Assembly (NCBI GenBank): GCA_951213105.1
Contig: OX578155.1
Coordinates: 31,450,857 to 31,514,856, forward strand
DNA: 64,000 nt
Direction of reading: 5' to 3'
DNA from: Amaurobius ferox
Taxonomy: Eukaryota > Arthropoda > Arachnida > Araneae > Amaurobiidae
In this document: piece by piece, positions 43,831-55,734 of the stretch
How the letters are laid out: each line of letters opens with the position of its first letter
Position numbering within the stretch: position 1 is the stretch's first letter
Position numbers and translations under genes: made by a program
Notes under the pieces: model-generated
Databases searched by the model: none
The model's input: the letters and a program-made list of their open reading frames with translations, nothing else
Told to the model about the DNA's origin: nothing

Positions 43831-44528
43831 CGCCCCCCCCCCCCCCCAAGAGCGAAACTTTCTGCCTACCCAATAGGCAAATTTCGCCCAAACAAAGTTC
43901 TGTCTGGACAAAATAGTTACTGTTATTCACTCCTATGCACTATGAACTTGTTCATATTAAAAATCACATTGTATTGGAAGCACAATTGTCACTGGGTCCC
44001 GTTATGAGTCCCGAATCTGTGATTTAGGTGAACACACACACACACAAAATACACTTCTGTAGGCACACCCGAGCACTGATATCCGCCGTTGAATATCCGT
44101 AAGTGACCCTCACCCAATCAGTGCTTCTCACCCTCGCGTGAGAGACCCATGCACCTATGGTACATGCCACACTGACATTCATCTGCTCAATTTACCTACA
44201 GAGAATTTACCTAAGCTCCCCCAACCTCTACTCCCTATACAAAAATTTCTTAATACACTATAAAATACTATAAAACTTAGGATATCCAGGAACAAAACAA
44301 AAACAAAAAGAGAAAGTTATTTCTCCTACCCCAGTCCTATCGCTTAGAAGCAATAAACAAAAAAAAAAAATGAAACCTACTCCAAGTCACCGCACTGCTT
44401 GTGGCAACAAAAAAAAATAACAAAATCAAAACAAAACAAAAGTAAACAAACAAATGAACACTGTCTCAGCCGGTGTTCAGTCTAGCCTGCTCAGAAAAGA
44501 GAGAGCTATTTGACCTACATTTCTAGGA
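43831..44528 (-). other. 3' untranslated part of the LTR element
   Basis: About 700 bp between the gag-protease stop and the 3' LTR. It contains a CA microsatellite (44032-44046), A-rich stretches and the G-run near the LTR. No pol-like frame is present, neither intact nor as recognisable fragments. Confidence 0.75.
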
Positions 44529-47072
44529 TTACCCTACTCCAAATCGGTCCCTAGCTATCCTTTCAGAGCCCCTTCGAATGTTTTCCTTCCTTGCCCGAGT
44601 CTCCTGCGCTCGCGATGACCTATGCTCTCTTCTTTCCCCCTCATCAGCTGTTCGTAACCCTTCACTACCGAGCCTATCTTTCGAAGTAGCGAAATCTGGG
44701 GGGTCCGGGTTTCGTCCTATCGCATCCCCTTCCTCATGAAAATCCTCCACCTTAGAGAGGTGTAGGGGCGACCGTCTCTTTGCGAGATAAGCGGGAGAGA
44801 ATGACCCAATTTCTCCGGCTGCATCCCTGGAAGTAACTTTTCTTGCTGGGTCCCCATGTTTATCCTCCGTAGATTTCATCCGCTCGCTCTCCGTGGTATC
44901 GGTATTCGATACCTCGTCACCTCCCTGCTTTCCTAATAGTTCTTTTATCATCCCCGGTGGTAATATTAAATCGGTGGGAAGTGCCTTGACCACTACGCAT
45001 CGAATTTCCTGTGGTACCTTTTCTTTCCCCGTTTCATCGACTATGGCCATTGTCACGCTTGTCACTGGGCACCTTTCAGCGGCCCCAAAAGTTCCTTTCA
45101 CAAAAACTTTCGGCTCACCCTCTAAAGATTTACCCTGCAGGATTTCCTCTCTGATGATGGCCATTTCGCTGCCCGTATCGCTTACCGCATTTACCAGGGT
45201 CCCCTCGATTCTCACTTGAACCCTCTCTGCCTCAAAACGCTGTCCCCCTAACGCATTTTCTTTGTCCCATATCTGTACAAATTCGGCCCGAATTGTACGA
45301 CCGCTCTCCTCCCTGAATATTTCTTCACGATCCGAATCCTCCAATTCCCTGTTGGGGTTACCCTCTAGCAGTGTTTTCAACCCGGGGGGTATCACCACCT
45401 TTTCCGACATATCTTCGGCTATTGCGCAAAGAATTTCCTGGTGTGGCCCGATACTGCTGCTCCCAGTAGGCATGCCCATAGGAATGTTCCTTAAAAGACA
45501 CTTGACCGGGGGCCCAAAACTGCCTCTTACAAAAATATTGGCTACGCCCTCCCCTTGTCTTTCCTTGACCAAGTCCTTCCTGATCACAGGAATTTCGCTT
45601 CCCGAGTCCACCAGAGCCATGACTACTGTCCCGTCCACACTAATGGGAACCCTTTCCCGTTCATACAGGTTTTCCTGGATCGGCCTTTCCGAATTTATGG
45701 ACCGTAACGCATCCACTCTTGCCACTACTCGTCTGTCACGCGACGTTCTCGCCTCCTCTTTCCCGATTTCGGGCTTATTTCTTTCCCACTTTTCCTCAGG
45801 ATCATCTTCCCCTCCTGGATCTCTACTCACGGCCTCCGCGCTCGCAATGCGCGCCGTCTCTCTGGAGCACTGTCGCCCCCCAACTTCGTACCTGGCGCCC
45901 CTTTTGGCCCATTTATCTGAGTTCCTTTGAACCTCTGTCCCCTTAGGACCGTACAGTGGGCAGTCTCGTCGTAAGTGCGACGCTGACCCACAACCATAGC
46001 AATCGGATCTCTGTTTTTGCTTTCCCGACCCTCCCGCAGAGGTGCGCTCCCTCACTGATCGGTACTCGCCCTTCTCCGGCGTAGCTCCCGGTTCCATTTC
46101 CTTCTTGCGGAAATCCCAAAATTCCTCGCGCTCTTGCGGTCCATACGGCTTTCCCTTGGCTGCGAAAAACATATCGCACTCTCTTGCCAACTCCTGGGGC
46201 TTGAACCACCCATTTCCTTGTCGTATCCTGACATGCGCCGCTGTCTCCGCATCTAGCGTCTCGAAAATACGGTCAGACACAATCAATTGATTGATCGTTT
46301 CCGCATCTTCCGCGTTTCGGACCTCACAATAATGTCCCCACATAGCACTCAGTCTTGAGGCTAGCTGAACAAAGTTCTCGTCCGCATTACGCCGGGTTCT
46401 CTTAAAATCCTGTAAACATGCCTGCGGAGTCGGTTGAAAATGAGCCAGAACCAATTTCTTGATCTCCTCAAAATCCCTAAACTGCTCCGTCTCTAAATGC
46501 GTTACAAAGTTCGCAGCTTTGTCTCCCAGTAAATTCAACAGAATTGATCCTCGGGCATCATCCGGGATCTCCTCGCTCTCAAACGACCGCTGTAAACTTT
46601 TAAAAAAGTACGCCCATCCCTCTGATTTGGATGGCACTTTCACCGTTAAAAGTTTCACCGTCCTCACCATTTCGTCCAGAGATTTTCGTCTGGGCGAAAT
46701 TTCCATATCCGCCCCTCCCGCGGGACTCGAACCACCGTTCTGCGGTGTATGCTGCAAACGGAGACGCTCCAGCTCCACTTCCGTTTTAGCCCTTAGCCTT
46801 TCCCGTTCTAGGGTCAGTCTAAAATCCCTCTCTCTCTCCTGAGCTACGAGCTCCCTCTCCTGAGCCTGAGCTGCGAGCTCTCGTTGCTCTACTTCCACTC
46901 TTTCCGCCGTAATACCGTTCAGCAGTTCTTTGATCTCCCCCTCTTCGTAATTTTCGCTTGCTAAGATGATGCTTTTAATCTCTATCATCTTAGCATTCTC
47001 TGGCACCGCCAAATCTAACTCGGAAGCGAGTTTACACAAATCTATTTTCCTTGCTCTCAGTAAAAACGTCAT
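44529..47072 (-). CDS. Gag-protease polyprotein with two retropepsin-like domains
   Basis: An intact frame of 847 residues from ATG 47072. Residues 1-45 are a helical N-terminus (MTFLLRARKIDLCKLASELD); about 47-107 form a highly charged coiled coil; about 130-310 resemble a retrotransposon capsid region; a CCHC zinc knuckle has C358, C361, H366 and C371. Two aspartic-protease segments then follow: ALVDSGSEIPVI (D489-S490-G491) and VSDTGSEMAII (D632-T633-G634). Each is followed by a related (I/V)FV(R/K)G(S/T)FG and a PPG(L/M) block. The two are homologous, about 143 residues apart. Gag packages element RNA and the protease trims the polyprotein. The C-terminal 130 residues are Glu/Arg-rich and of unknown role. 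No reverse transcriptase or integrase follows. Codon usage is much GC-richer than the neighbourhood. Confidence 0.9.
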   Translation of the reverse strand: MTFLLRARKIDLCKLASELDLAVPENAKMIEIKSIILASENYEEGEIKELLNGITAERVEVEQRELAAQAQERELVAQERERDFRLTLERERLRAKTEVELERLRLQHTPQNGGSSPAGGADMEISPRRKSLDEMVRTVKLLTVKVPSKSEGWAYFFKSLQRSFESEEIPDDARGSILLNLLGDKAANFVTHLETEQFRDFEEIKKLVLAHFQPTPQACLQDFKRTRRNADENFVQLASRLSAMWGHYCEVRNAEDAETINQLIVSDRIFETLDAETAAHVRIRQGNGWFKPQELARECDMFFAAKGKPYGPQEREEFWDFRKKEMEPGATPEKGEYRSVRERTSAGGSGKQKQRSDCYGCGSASHLRRDCPLYGPKGTEVQRNSDKWAKRGARYEVGGRQCSRETARIASAEAVSRDPGGEDDPEEKWERNKPEIGKEEARTSRDRRVVARVDALRSINSERPIQENLYERERVPISVDGTVVMALVDSGSEIPVIRKDLVKERQGEGVANIFVRGSFGPPVKCLLRNIPMGMPTGSSSIGPHQEILCAIAEDMSEKVVIPPGLKTLLEGNPNRELEDSDREEIFREESGRTIRAEFVQIWDKENALGGQRFEAERVQVRIEGTLVNAVSDTGSEMAIIREEILQGKSLEGEPKVFVKGTFGAAERCPVTSVTMAIVDETGKEKVPQEIRCVVVKALPTDLILPPGMIKELLGKQGGDEVSNTDTTESERMKSTEDKHGDPARKVTSRDAAGEIGSFSPAYLAKRRSPLHLSKVEDFHEEGDAIGRNPDPPDFATSKDRLGSEGLRTADEGERREHRSSRAQETRARKENIRRGSERIARDRFGVG

Positions 47073-47427
47073 GTTGAAAAAAATTAAATTTAGAGCACTA
47101 AGTTAATAAAAAAAAATAATATATAAATACATTAATACAGTGAATTTAATTAACCTTTCGAAATAAATGAATAAAATAAAAATGAAAAATAAAACTCTTA
47201 AAATTGCTTCTAAAATTTCGTCCCGCTATTCGCGATCCACATAAAAACAATTCCTAACTGGATCTCTCACACGCTTAGCAAAAAGAACACTGAGTAGTAG
47301 GGTTAAAGGGTCACTAACCTTTTGTCTTTCTGGGGGATCCAGGATCAGCTCTGCCTTCTGTACTGACGATGGGTCTTTCTGCCGGGTAGATTCCACTTTC
47401 CGTAGAATCTCACCGTACTGCCACCAT
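47073..47427 (-). promoter_or_regulatory. 5' leader and candidate primer-binding site
   Basis: Directly inside the 5' LTR the minus strand reads TGGTGGCAGTACGGTG (about 47411-47426), in the position and with the TGG start typical of a tRNA primer-binding site. The tRNA was not identified. An open frame of 125 residues (47603-47226) runs from the LTR through this site into the leader. It would precede gag and may be an upstream ORF or chance. Confidence 0.55.
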
Positions 47428-48233
47428 TGTAAATGCTTTATGCTACTCTGTTGCAATTCTCTGTTTTGTTCGTCGTTGAAAACGATTATCTCAACACGAT
47501 TGCTGTCCGTCGGTCTCTCTCCCCAAATATTCAGGATGGGGTGACCGAAATCGAACCGATGCGTAATTACAACAAAGTAATGTTGCCCGAGCGGATTTTG
47601 CACATGAGTTGCGATCCGTGAGAATCAGTGAGTGAACTAGGAGACATACTTGAATTCTGACACGGCAAACTTATTTTAAACATAACAAGAATTTATTTAA
47701 ATTTAACAGTTAAATTATTTTACAGACTAAAATATCATGGGCGAATGATCCAAGATGACATATCCTGACAATGGATGTTAAATAAAATGGCATTCGTTCA
47801 AAGTCTTTACAGACATGTTGCGGAGACGAGAGGGATCACGATGAAACCCTCGGGGCATCAAAAATGCGACCGTTTGTCGTGGCTGCTCGCCGAGAGAATC
47901 ATAACGAACAATAAAGTCCGCCGTATATATATTCCATCAAGTTCATAGGCCCCTGGCTGTGGCGTCTTCTTAGGAACTATGAATTTTGAGCCTAAGCTCC
48001 ACAAGTGACACATTAATGTTTCTCATGTCCCTATATCGACATGTTTATGTCCCCACACTGCCGTTCTTTGGGCGTTAAGCCCTTGTGCTGACACATTCAT
48101 GATACAACCTCCGTGCAAAGTCTGGGAGATATTTCGTTGGTGTGGGGTCTTTTCCCCGAACTTATACCGCACATAGAGTGCGGGGTCATTGGCATGTAGG
48201 TCTCCAGGATATTTTTCCCAGCAGAACCTTACA
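47428..48233 (-). repeat. 5' LTR (right in the window)
   Basis: 806 bp. It differs from the left LTR at about five sites seen by eye (for example GACATATCC for GATATATCC, AACGAACA for AACTAACA, TCTGGGAGA for TCTGAGAGA). The promoter would drive transcription leftwards. Confidence 0.9.
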
Positions 48234-48486
48234 ATAAGTAATTTCAAAAATCAGTTTATTTATTGTGTATGTCCTGTATAAACGTTACAATGTAATCAGG
48301 TTTATTATGGTTAATTTCTGAAAATTTTAAGATGCATAATCCTTTTTTGAATAAAATCTGGTACAGATGTCGTATTATCCCATTTACATTTTTACTAATT
48401 ATTTGGTGGGATTCTGGCAACCCGTACTTTGATTTAGAGAACATTCCATTCTTGCAATTATTTTCTCATCATGCTACATCATAATA

Positions 48487-49009
48487 CAGTGAAACCTGTG
48501 AAGTTGACCACCTGTCTAAGTTGACCTAATTGACCAGGAAATGAACGGCTTAAAAGTTGACCACCTGTCTAACTTGTATGTTGACCAGGTAATTAGGTAG
48601 AATTTGTCACAAAGCATAGCTCAAAACCTTTGTAAGTTGACCACTTCCAGAATGTGAAAATGTGGCAAAATTTGTCAAAGAATTGACAGTCTTAGACGCA
48701 GTCCGATACATTTATGAAGCATGGAAAAATCTATCAGAAAACATGATTATTAAGTGTTTTAAGTATGCGGGATTTCTATGTGATCTCATCTCTTTTGCGT
48801 GCCAAGTGATAAACTGTTTCAAATTGGAGTCACTGGAGGAAGAACTGAAGTGCTTTCCTGAAACGTGCAAAAGAGAGTTATCCAATGCTTATCAATTTGC
48901 ATCTGTCAAAATCTTGAAACCCATGATATTGAATCTCCATTTGTTGCTACATCGAGCAAGAGTGATTATGGCAAGTTTTCTTCGGAGAAAGAGGAAAAAA
49001 GAGATGTAG
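48487..49009 (+). pseudogene. Tigger/pogo-like transposon remnant
   Basis: A CAGTGAAACCTGTGAAGTTG terminus after TA at 48487, with three AGTTGACCAC-type subterminal repeats (about 48503, 48557 and 48635), is typical of pogo/Tigger ends. Next to it is a 115-residue open frame (48662-49009). Its first 40 residues (KELTVLDAVRYIYEAW ... IIKCFKYAGFL) match the end of the Tigger DDE domain, where a helix with 'AW' is followed by a C-F-x-x-AGF motif. The rest of the transposase is missing and the second end was not found. It is an internally deleted fragment; its start codon is not biologically meaningful. Confidence 0.65.
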
Positions 49010-49342
49010 AACTTCCTAACGAACTTCATTCCGCTTGTCGGTTTCAGAGGCTGCTTCTTTTCTGACGAGCGGATAAATAGCACCGGACCCACTCTGACGT
49101 CATGATGTGACATCACCCGACGTCAATATCGACGACCAATAATAGCTTCAGAGAACTGCACCTGTGCACGGAGATGGTAGTTTATAATACGAACTCATCA
49201 TCACTCAGCTGTTAAATTTACTATCATATACTAGTATTATTAGATAGTTTAGAATATTAAATTCTAAGTTATAGTTGATGCTTAAAATGAACTACGCCTG
49301 TGCAAGGAGTATTTTGTTTTAATTGCGATCTCGGTAGTGGTA

Positions 49343-50040
49343 TTTTATTCACGTTTACAGCTAGGGTTGCTGTGCTACTGGACTTAACCAATCACAGTGT
49401 GACGCCAATATTGCCGAGCATTGGCTGCACAAATGGACAAAAGTTCGCCAACCACTGTAAATCGCATTATCATATAAACGGACAAATTACTAAAGAAAAT
49501 GAGAAAACATTGGATTTACACGATTAAGTTAAGGTGGACTTCGACTGTTTTCCGCCCATGTTAAAGTATAGGCCATTCCTATTATCATAACCGCAAAAGA
49601 ACGCGTGTTCAAATCCTTTTGGAATTTGTACGAGTGATAGACTGAGATATGTAGTTTCTTGTGTAGTCAGAAAATTCGTATAATATTAATTAATTAATTA
49701 TCTATAAATAAAATACTCAAACAAAATTATAAAGTTTAAGTTTTACAGCTCTGAAATAGATGGCGCTATAGAGGCGTCGCATAGCGATCGGAGTACTTTA
49801 AAAGCCGTTTTCTTATTTTCTACACCAAATATTTTACATTTTCTGACTACAGGAGAAAATAGTGGTTTAGCTTAATCGTGTAAATCCAATGTTTTCTCAT
49901 TTTCTTTAGTAATTTGTCCGTTTATATGATAATGCGATTTACAGTGGTTGGCGAACTTTTGGCCATTTGTGCAGCCAATGCTCGGCAATATTGGCGTAAG
50001 GTCAGTAGCACAGCAACCCTAGCTGTAAACGTGAATAAAA
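49343..50040. mobile_element. Foldback/MITE with 180-bp inverted arms
   Basis: Arms at 49343-49527 and 49870-50040 are inverted copies with few differences: 'TTTTATTCACGTTTACAGC' on the left and its complement on the right, and the innermost part near 'CACGATTAAG' / 'CTTAATCGTG'. The centre of about 340 bp is unique. There are no genes and no clear target duplication. A smaller inner pair, GTAGTCAGAAAAT / ATTTTCTGACTAC, also folds. Confidence 0.7.
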
Positions 50041-51204
50041 ACAGTTTTATTCTTTGAAATATTTTTAAAAAAATGTAAATAAGGGTAAGTATTATATTTG
50101 ATACATTTCTAGCACAACTCCACTATTCCAATTTATGTCTCAATATAAAGATTAGCATTTTAATTCTTACAATGCTACTGCTTATTTATTAGGTTTAGTT
50201 CACCGGTCAGTTGACAGTACAAAGTGAAATTTATTTTCTTCTGTATTTGATCCTATAAGCTAGAAAATTTTTCTTAAGATATGCACCTTATCAGTAATGC
50301 ATTAAAATTAAATTTATGTTGCAGACATATGATAACAAAGACTGCAATGTACTATTTTCTTTTTAACAGTACATATTGCACGAAAACATTGAAAAGTTTG
50401 TAGGTCGGTATTCCCAAAATCGTGTTTTATGGAATACTGATATTCTAAGTTATTAATAGAAAGATGGTGGTGCACATTCTTATCATTTATCTTAAGAGTT
50501 TAAAAATATTTATGAATAAAAAATTTATTTATAGTAATTTGACTACATTGGTTAAATATTTTACTGTAAAGCAACTAATTAAAGAATTCAAATTGAAACA
50601 ACTGGTTAACAAATTAAAAGAAAAGCAATTGCTATAATCGAAAATTACTCCTCCTTTATCACCTGAATAATCAAGATGTGCAGTTTCCAAATACCATCTT
50701 AGCTAAGGATTGAACCTTGTTGGATAGTATCCATAATAAACATCAATAAAAAATATGTGCATCAGTTTTTTCAGAATCCTGCTATCGCCCTTAAAAGCAT
50801 TTTAATGCATTTTTACATTAAATTAAACTAAATATATGAAAAAGTTTGATGCTACATTGCCATGACCTATGAGGATTTAACATTCCAGCCTTAATCATTG
50901 TATCAAGCAATTATTTAGCCTTATGTAAAACATGACATTAAAATATATTCTTGAAATATGGATTCCGGCAGTAACAGAAGAGAAATTTGTTGAACTGAAC
51001 TAGTATAATCAAAATTTTAACTAATAAAATTAATGGTTATTCAGAAAACTGAATAGTTAACCTATATGCTTCTTATAAAATCATAAAAAAATACAAAATT
51101 ATTTTTTTTTAATAGTTTCATTAAATATTCAAATTTAAAATGTGGTAACTAAAGGGCATTTTTTGGACATGGTATTCAGCATATGTTCCTTTTATTACAA
51201 ATTC
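50041..51204. other. AT-rich intergenic DNA
   Basis: Nothing recognisable is seen in this stretch. Confidence 0.5.
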
Positions 51205-51212
51205 AGCTGAAC

Positions 51213-51943
51213 TTAGGCTTACCATAATTTTGGAAGCTCAACCCAGGACACTTTTTTAAAAAGTGAAAATATGCAGAGGCGTGATCACAGGGGGGTATAG
51301 CACTCCACTACAGGGATATTACATTATAACATTTCCCTTTTGCTAACAATTGCCCTTGTCCTAACTATGCCTACAGCACCTCCTACCCTATGGTGAAACC
51401 CTAGTCTCAGGGGCAAATCCAGAGAGGAATTTGGGGGAGGAACTTGTATTGCCAAATCAACAACGGCGATGATGATGATAGTTGCTATCACTACCAACGT
51501 AATGTTAATTGACTGATTTTGGGGAGAGAAATTTCCTCTATCCCCCACCCATGGATCTGCTCCTGCTAGCCTCACCTAAAGAATGTATAAATAATATTTA
51601 GAATATAGAATAAGCTACAAGTCACAAGGTAAAGTTAAAATACTTTGCGCAAAGTTCCCATAACACAATACTATTTTTTATAGAAACAGGAAGCTACACA
51701 AATCAAAGTTGTTCTGTAATTCATTTATTTCATTTTGAAGTGGGTCCTGGTTGTGGATCATCAACCTCATTATCACCAGTACATACTAAATTTGGAAGTT
51801 CTGGCAAATTGAATTTTGACAGTGATATAAATATAAAATATTTTTAGTTTTTTATTTGCTTGATTGCTTACACCGAACCAGACACCAGGACGCACCATCA
51901 AAACCCGGACTGTCCCGGGAAATCCTGGACGTATGGTATACAT
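51213..51943. mobile_element. hAT-like MITE, copy 2
   Basis: Same element as 18674-19476 in the same orientation, with several internal indels. It is flanked by an 8-bp duplication with one mismatch (AGCTGAAC 51205-51212, AGCTAAAC 51944-51951). Shared internal blocks include 'CACTCCACTACAGGGATATT' and 'AACAAC.GCGATGATGAT'. Confidence 0.75.
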
Positions 51944-51951
51944 AGCTAAAC

Positions 51952-54489
51952 TACAGATATAAAAATTCTTCAAAAAATAGAGTACATAAAGTTTTAAAAG
52001 AAAATGTTACATAAAAAAGAGTAGTTTGTTATATTTTCAAACTAGTTTGTAAAAAATCTTTAATAAAGTGTAAAAAAGTTTGAAATGTATCATGGTAACT
52101 TATGGAAGTACAAAATTTCTCAAATTCCAAATATTGCTTAATCATATAAATATAATTTCGGGTTACACATTGAGACATAATGTTATAATCATCATTAGCT
52201 AATATTTATGTACCAGAAGAAAATATAGAGTGGTACTTGCACAATTGTAGAGATTATTTTTCATCTTTTCTTCTGAAAGTTAAAATTCTTCACTGCTTTC
52301 TTTTTTAAACAAAGTACCTCCGCACCATCATCATCTGCATGTGAACATTTACCCATCATAGAGTCATATATAGACTCTTTTACCTCACATTCAATTAGAA
52401 ATTAGTCTTGTTCAATATAATATGCAATTTGACACTAAAGGCTCTGTTCCTTCATTAGCTATATTGATATTTGTCTATTTATCTTTCTTGGTGTCAAAGT
52501 TTTCACTTCGGGTGCAAATAAATATATCCGATACTCGATGCATGTTACAAATGATTTAAAATAATGGATATCATTTATTTTAAGATGAGTCTGAACACCA
52601 TGCGATCTCAAACAATATACAAAAACGGATATTTATGTGTTATATCCAATGTGAAGTTTTAAAACATTTTCATTTAGTTACATAGTTAGTTATTCGCCGA
52701 CGAATTTTAACATTTAAGTGTTAATTGTCATGTTTACTTTTTTATTCTAGAATCCATCTAAAATAAAATTTATTTTAAAATATATTTTTGATTCAAAATA
52801 CAATCCGCTTTTAGGCTGTTAATATATAATTTAAGTAGAATTTTTATAATTTATAGCGTTACATCCCAGGCTGCTGTTCCCCTGCAAAATATCAAATGAT
52901 GAAATTCCTAATTATACTAATATCAATATCAGATAATTTTTCCATTTTAAAAGATTAAATACTTATAATAATTATAAATTTTAAGGTTTCTTTAAATTTG
53001 TTATAAATTTCTAAATTAAAAAAATTATTCACATGTATTTAATGTTTTTCTGTGTCTACACCCATTTATAGGCATTGATAACACGTTGTTCAACAACTAT
53101 ACGGCATTTTAGTCTTTCTCCAGTTCCTGTCTATAGCCGCATGGAAACTGAAATCAGACACTATTAGCTATGAGTGCTCCAGCACAATTTGTTTCCAATA
53201 CTAGAGCTGTATTTAGCTACAAGATCAAACATTTATTTTTATAACCCAAACGGTAAAGAGTTAACTTCTACCTCTATTTTTCTAAATTCCAAATATAAAA
53301 TAATTGTTTTAAAATTAAAATATGGCTAAGCCTCCAAAATGGAATTGAGTGTCATCATGCAGAAGTAATTTTGTTGCTAATTGTTTTGAAGAACACACCC
53401 TGTCATGAACAGTTGCAGTCTGAAATAATTAAATATTAAAAACCTAATTGATAATGATTTAAAAATCCTGTTTTGATTTACCGCAAAATATTTTTGTCTT
53501 GGGTTTGCAATGTATGAAAGTGACCATAATTTTTTTAAGATGTTATAAACTGAAATTAAAAACCATTTGTAAGCAAATGTGTACTTTGTATCTTGGTAAA
53601 TCCATCTGAGTGATCCTTTGAATCATTTGGCTGATAGGGTAACACAAAAATATTTGGGCTAAAATTAAATCATAAACAAGTTACTCTACCTGATTATTAT
53701 AATTGAATTATCATAGTCAACTATAGAAAATATGTAAATATTGAGGGTTATCATTATTTTAAACTATATTCTTGGGCTATAAAACTGTCTATTATGGGCA
53801 ACTATGGTTATAATTTAACTATTTGTTTGGCACACACACAAATACACTATAATATAACGCACTTTATTGATATTTTTTACGATTTAAATGTTCAGTCTAT
53901 TGTATTGTTGTATTAGAAACTAATGGAGTTGTGTGTTTAAGTGTATTAATTATAATAATACTTACCCTTTAATTTTGTTTACTTTTTTTTTATTACAAAT
54001 AACAAATTCCTTCTGCTTGTTTAAATTTACAGATTCTTTTACAATTTGAAAACATCTAGAATGGTAGATATTTTCAAATTCAATCTTTTCAAAAGATTGC
54101 ATTTTATGCCAGTATTTATATTAAAACTAACTACTAATTCTTCAAAACTCAGTTGCATAGCTCTTCAAATGCCAAGTTAATCAAGTATTTAAAAAACAGA
54201 TTTTTTTTAGATAATCATGATTTTAATATTTCCTTAAATGATCTTTCTCAAACCTTTCAAATTGTATGCTGGTAATACAAAATTTGACTGAAAATTGACT
54301 TACAACCTTGACAATCACTCAGTATTATCAATAAAATCTTATACTTTTTTCTGGCAGTACGGCTGTACAAATGCTATTTGTATCTACTAGCAGCCAGGCC
54401 AATGATTGTCAATCTTATGTCATCATATTTCATCTTAACAGTGATTTTTCTGATCCATAATGTATTTTACTTTCTAGATAGCAGAATTT
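51952..54489. other. AT-rich intergenic DNA
   Basis: No gene, RNA or transposon is recognised. A GC-richer part at 53040-53200 has no frame of interest. Confidence 0.5.
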
Positions 54490-54610
54490 CCCCCAGGATT
54501 AAAAAAGGGCAGGGTGCTGTTATCAGGAAAAGGGCACTTACAAAAAAAGGGGCACATATTTTTTTATATTTGAATAACATTTATGCTTGGGATTTATTTT
54601 TATGACAAAA
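54490..54610. repeat. Short interspersed repeat family C, copy 2
   Basis: It matches 39556-39640 through 'GGGCAGGGTGCT', 'GGAAAAGGGCAC' and 'GGGCACATATTTTT'. Confidence 0.45.
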
Positions 54611-55734
54611 ATTAGAGCATTGCAAAAAAATATAAACATTTTTGTCTCGTATAACTCCAAGTGTGTGTGTGTCTAATAGACAAAAATGTAAATATATTTT
54701 CATGTTTTGTAGGAAATAGGGTTAATATATAAAATTGTGATGTATATAAGATTGTGAATATAAGATTATGTGAATATAAGATTGTGAATATATAAAATTG
54801 ATTTCAATTTTTTAATATTTTGAACTTGTTTTTTGAAAAACTTAAAAAAGTATCTGTCCGAGCAAGTTTTTTTTTTTTTTCATTTTGCTTATTTTCACTC
54901 AAAATATCTTCGAAACCATAAAAGACAGATATAAATCGTAAGGGATAAAAATATGTACTAGGAAATTTAGTTGCTAAATCTATATTTATATTTTTAAAAT
55001 GTGCTTATAGTTTTTGAGTAATCGTTTTGTCGAGTTGAAGAAGAGTGAAAATTTCCCCTTTTTCAAGTTTGTAATGCTATCTCAAAAATTAAACCTGTAA
55101 ACAATTATGCAAGAATATAGTTCTTTGAAATCCCTACAAGTGTATATAATTGGATTTTAGATTAGCTCTTTGTCTGCGAAGTATAGTAGCTATAATTTCG
55201 ATATTTTAGTATTTTAACTTGGGTTTTTCAATGTGTGGGAAAGCTTTAATTTACTTAAAATGTTACTATTGTTTCAGCTGAATCTGTTACTTGCTCCTTG
55301 GTGAAATATTTGTGCATAAGTATGAGATAATCTTATTTTGTTTAAAAAATTAGGGCATTAAATGAACTTGAAGATTCTAAAAATGTGTAATGATTGGTTA
55401 GGTTTGAACAAAAGAAATGCAAATATACATATTCAAGTACATATTTATGTGCCGCCAGGCAATTCAATAGATTATAGGTCAGGTTGATTTCAGGTCAGAT
55501 AAGCTTAATTTATATACTGAAAAACAAGTTCGTAAAAAATAATTTTATATTTTAACCTGAAGTTTATGGTCTAAGCATCCAGATAAAATCGTTGTGAAAA
55601 CTAAAGTACTAACTAGCTATAAACAGTTAGCGAGTCATTTGCAGCACTTTGCAATCCTGTAAACAATATAAATGAATCTGAAAAAATCGAATAGCTTTAT
55701 TGAACTTTACTGAAGTTTTATTTTACAAAATGTT

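Larger units (their letters stand above)
43025..48233 (-). mobile_element. Young non-autonomous LTR retrotransposon (Gag-protease only)
   Basis: Two 806-bp direct LTRs (43025-43830 and 47428-48233) begin TGTAA and end TTACA and differ by eye at about five sites. A perfect 5-bp duplication, ATAAG, flanks the element (43020-43024, 48234-48238). The internal part is only 3.6 kb and carries one intact minus-strand gene (Gag plus two protease domains); there is no room for reverse transcriptase, RNase H and integrase. A G-run plus purines next to the left LTR on the minus strand can serve as polypurine tract. Relationship to the Gypsy group is inferred from the Gag-CCHC-protease layout. Confidence 0.9.

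Noticed and set aside
44893..46842. Plus-strand frames of 108, 222 and 127 residues
   Set aside because: They are antisense to the intact gag-protease gene, in GC-rich coding sequence, and have no recognisable domains.
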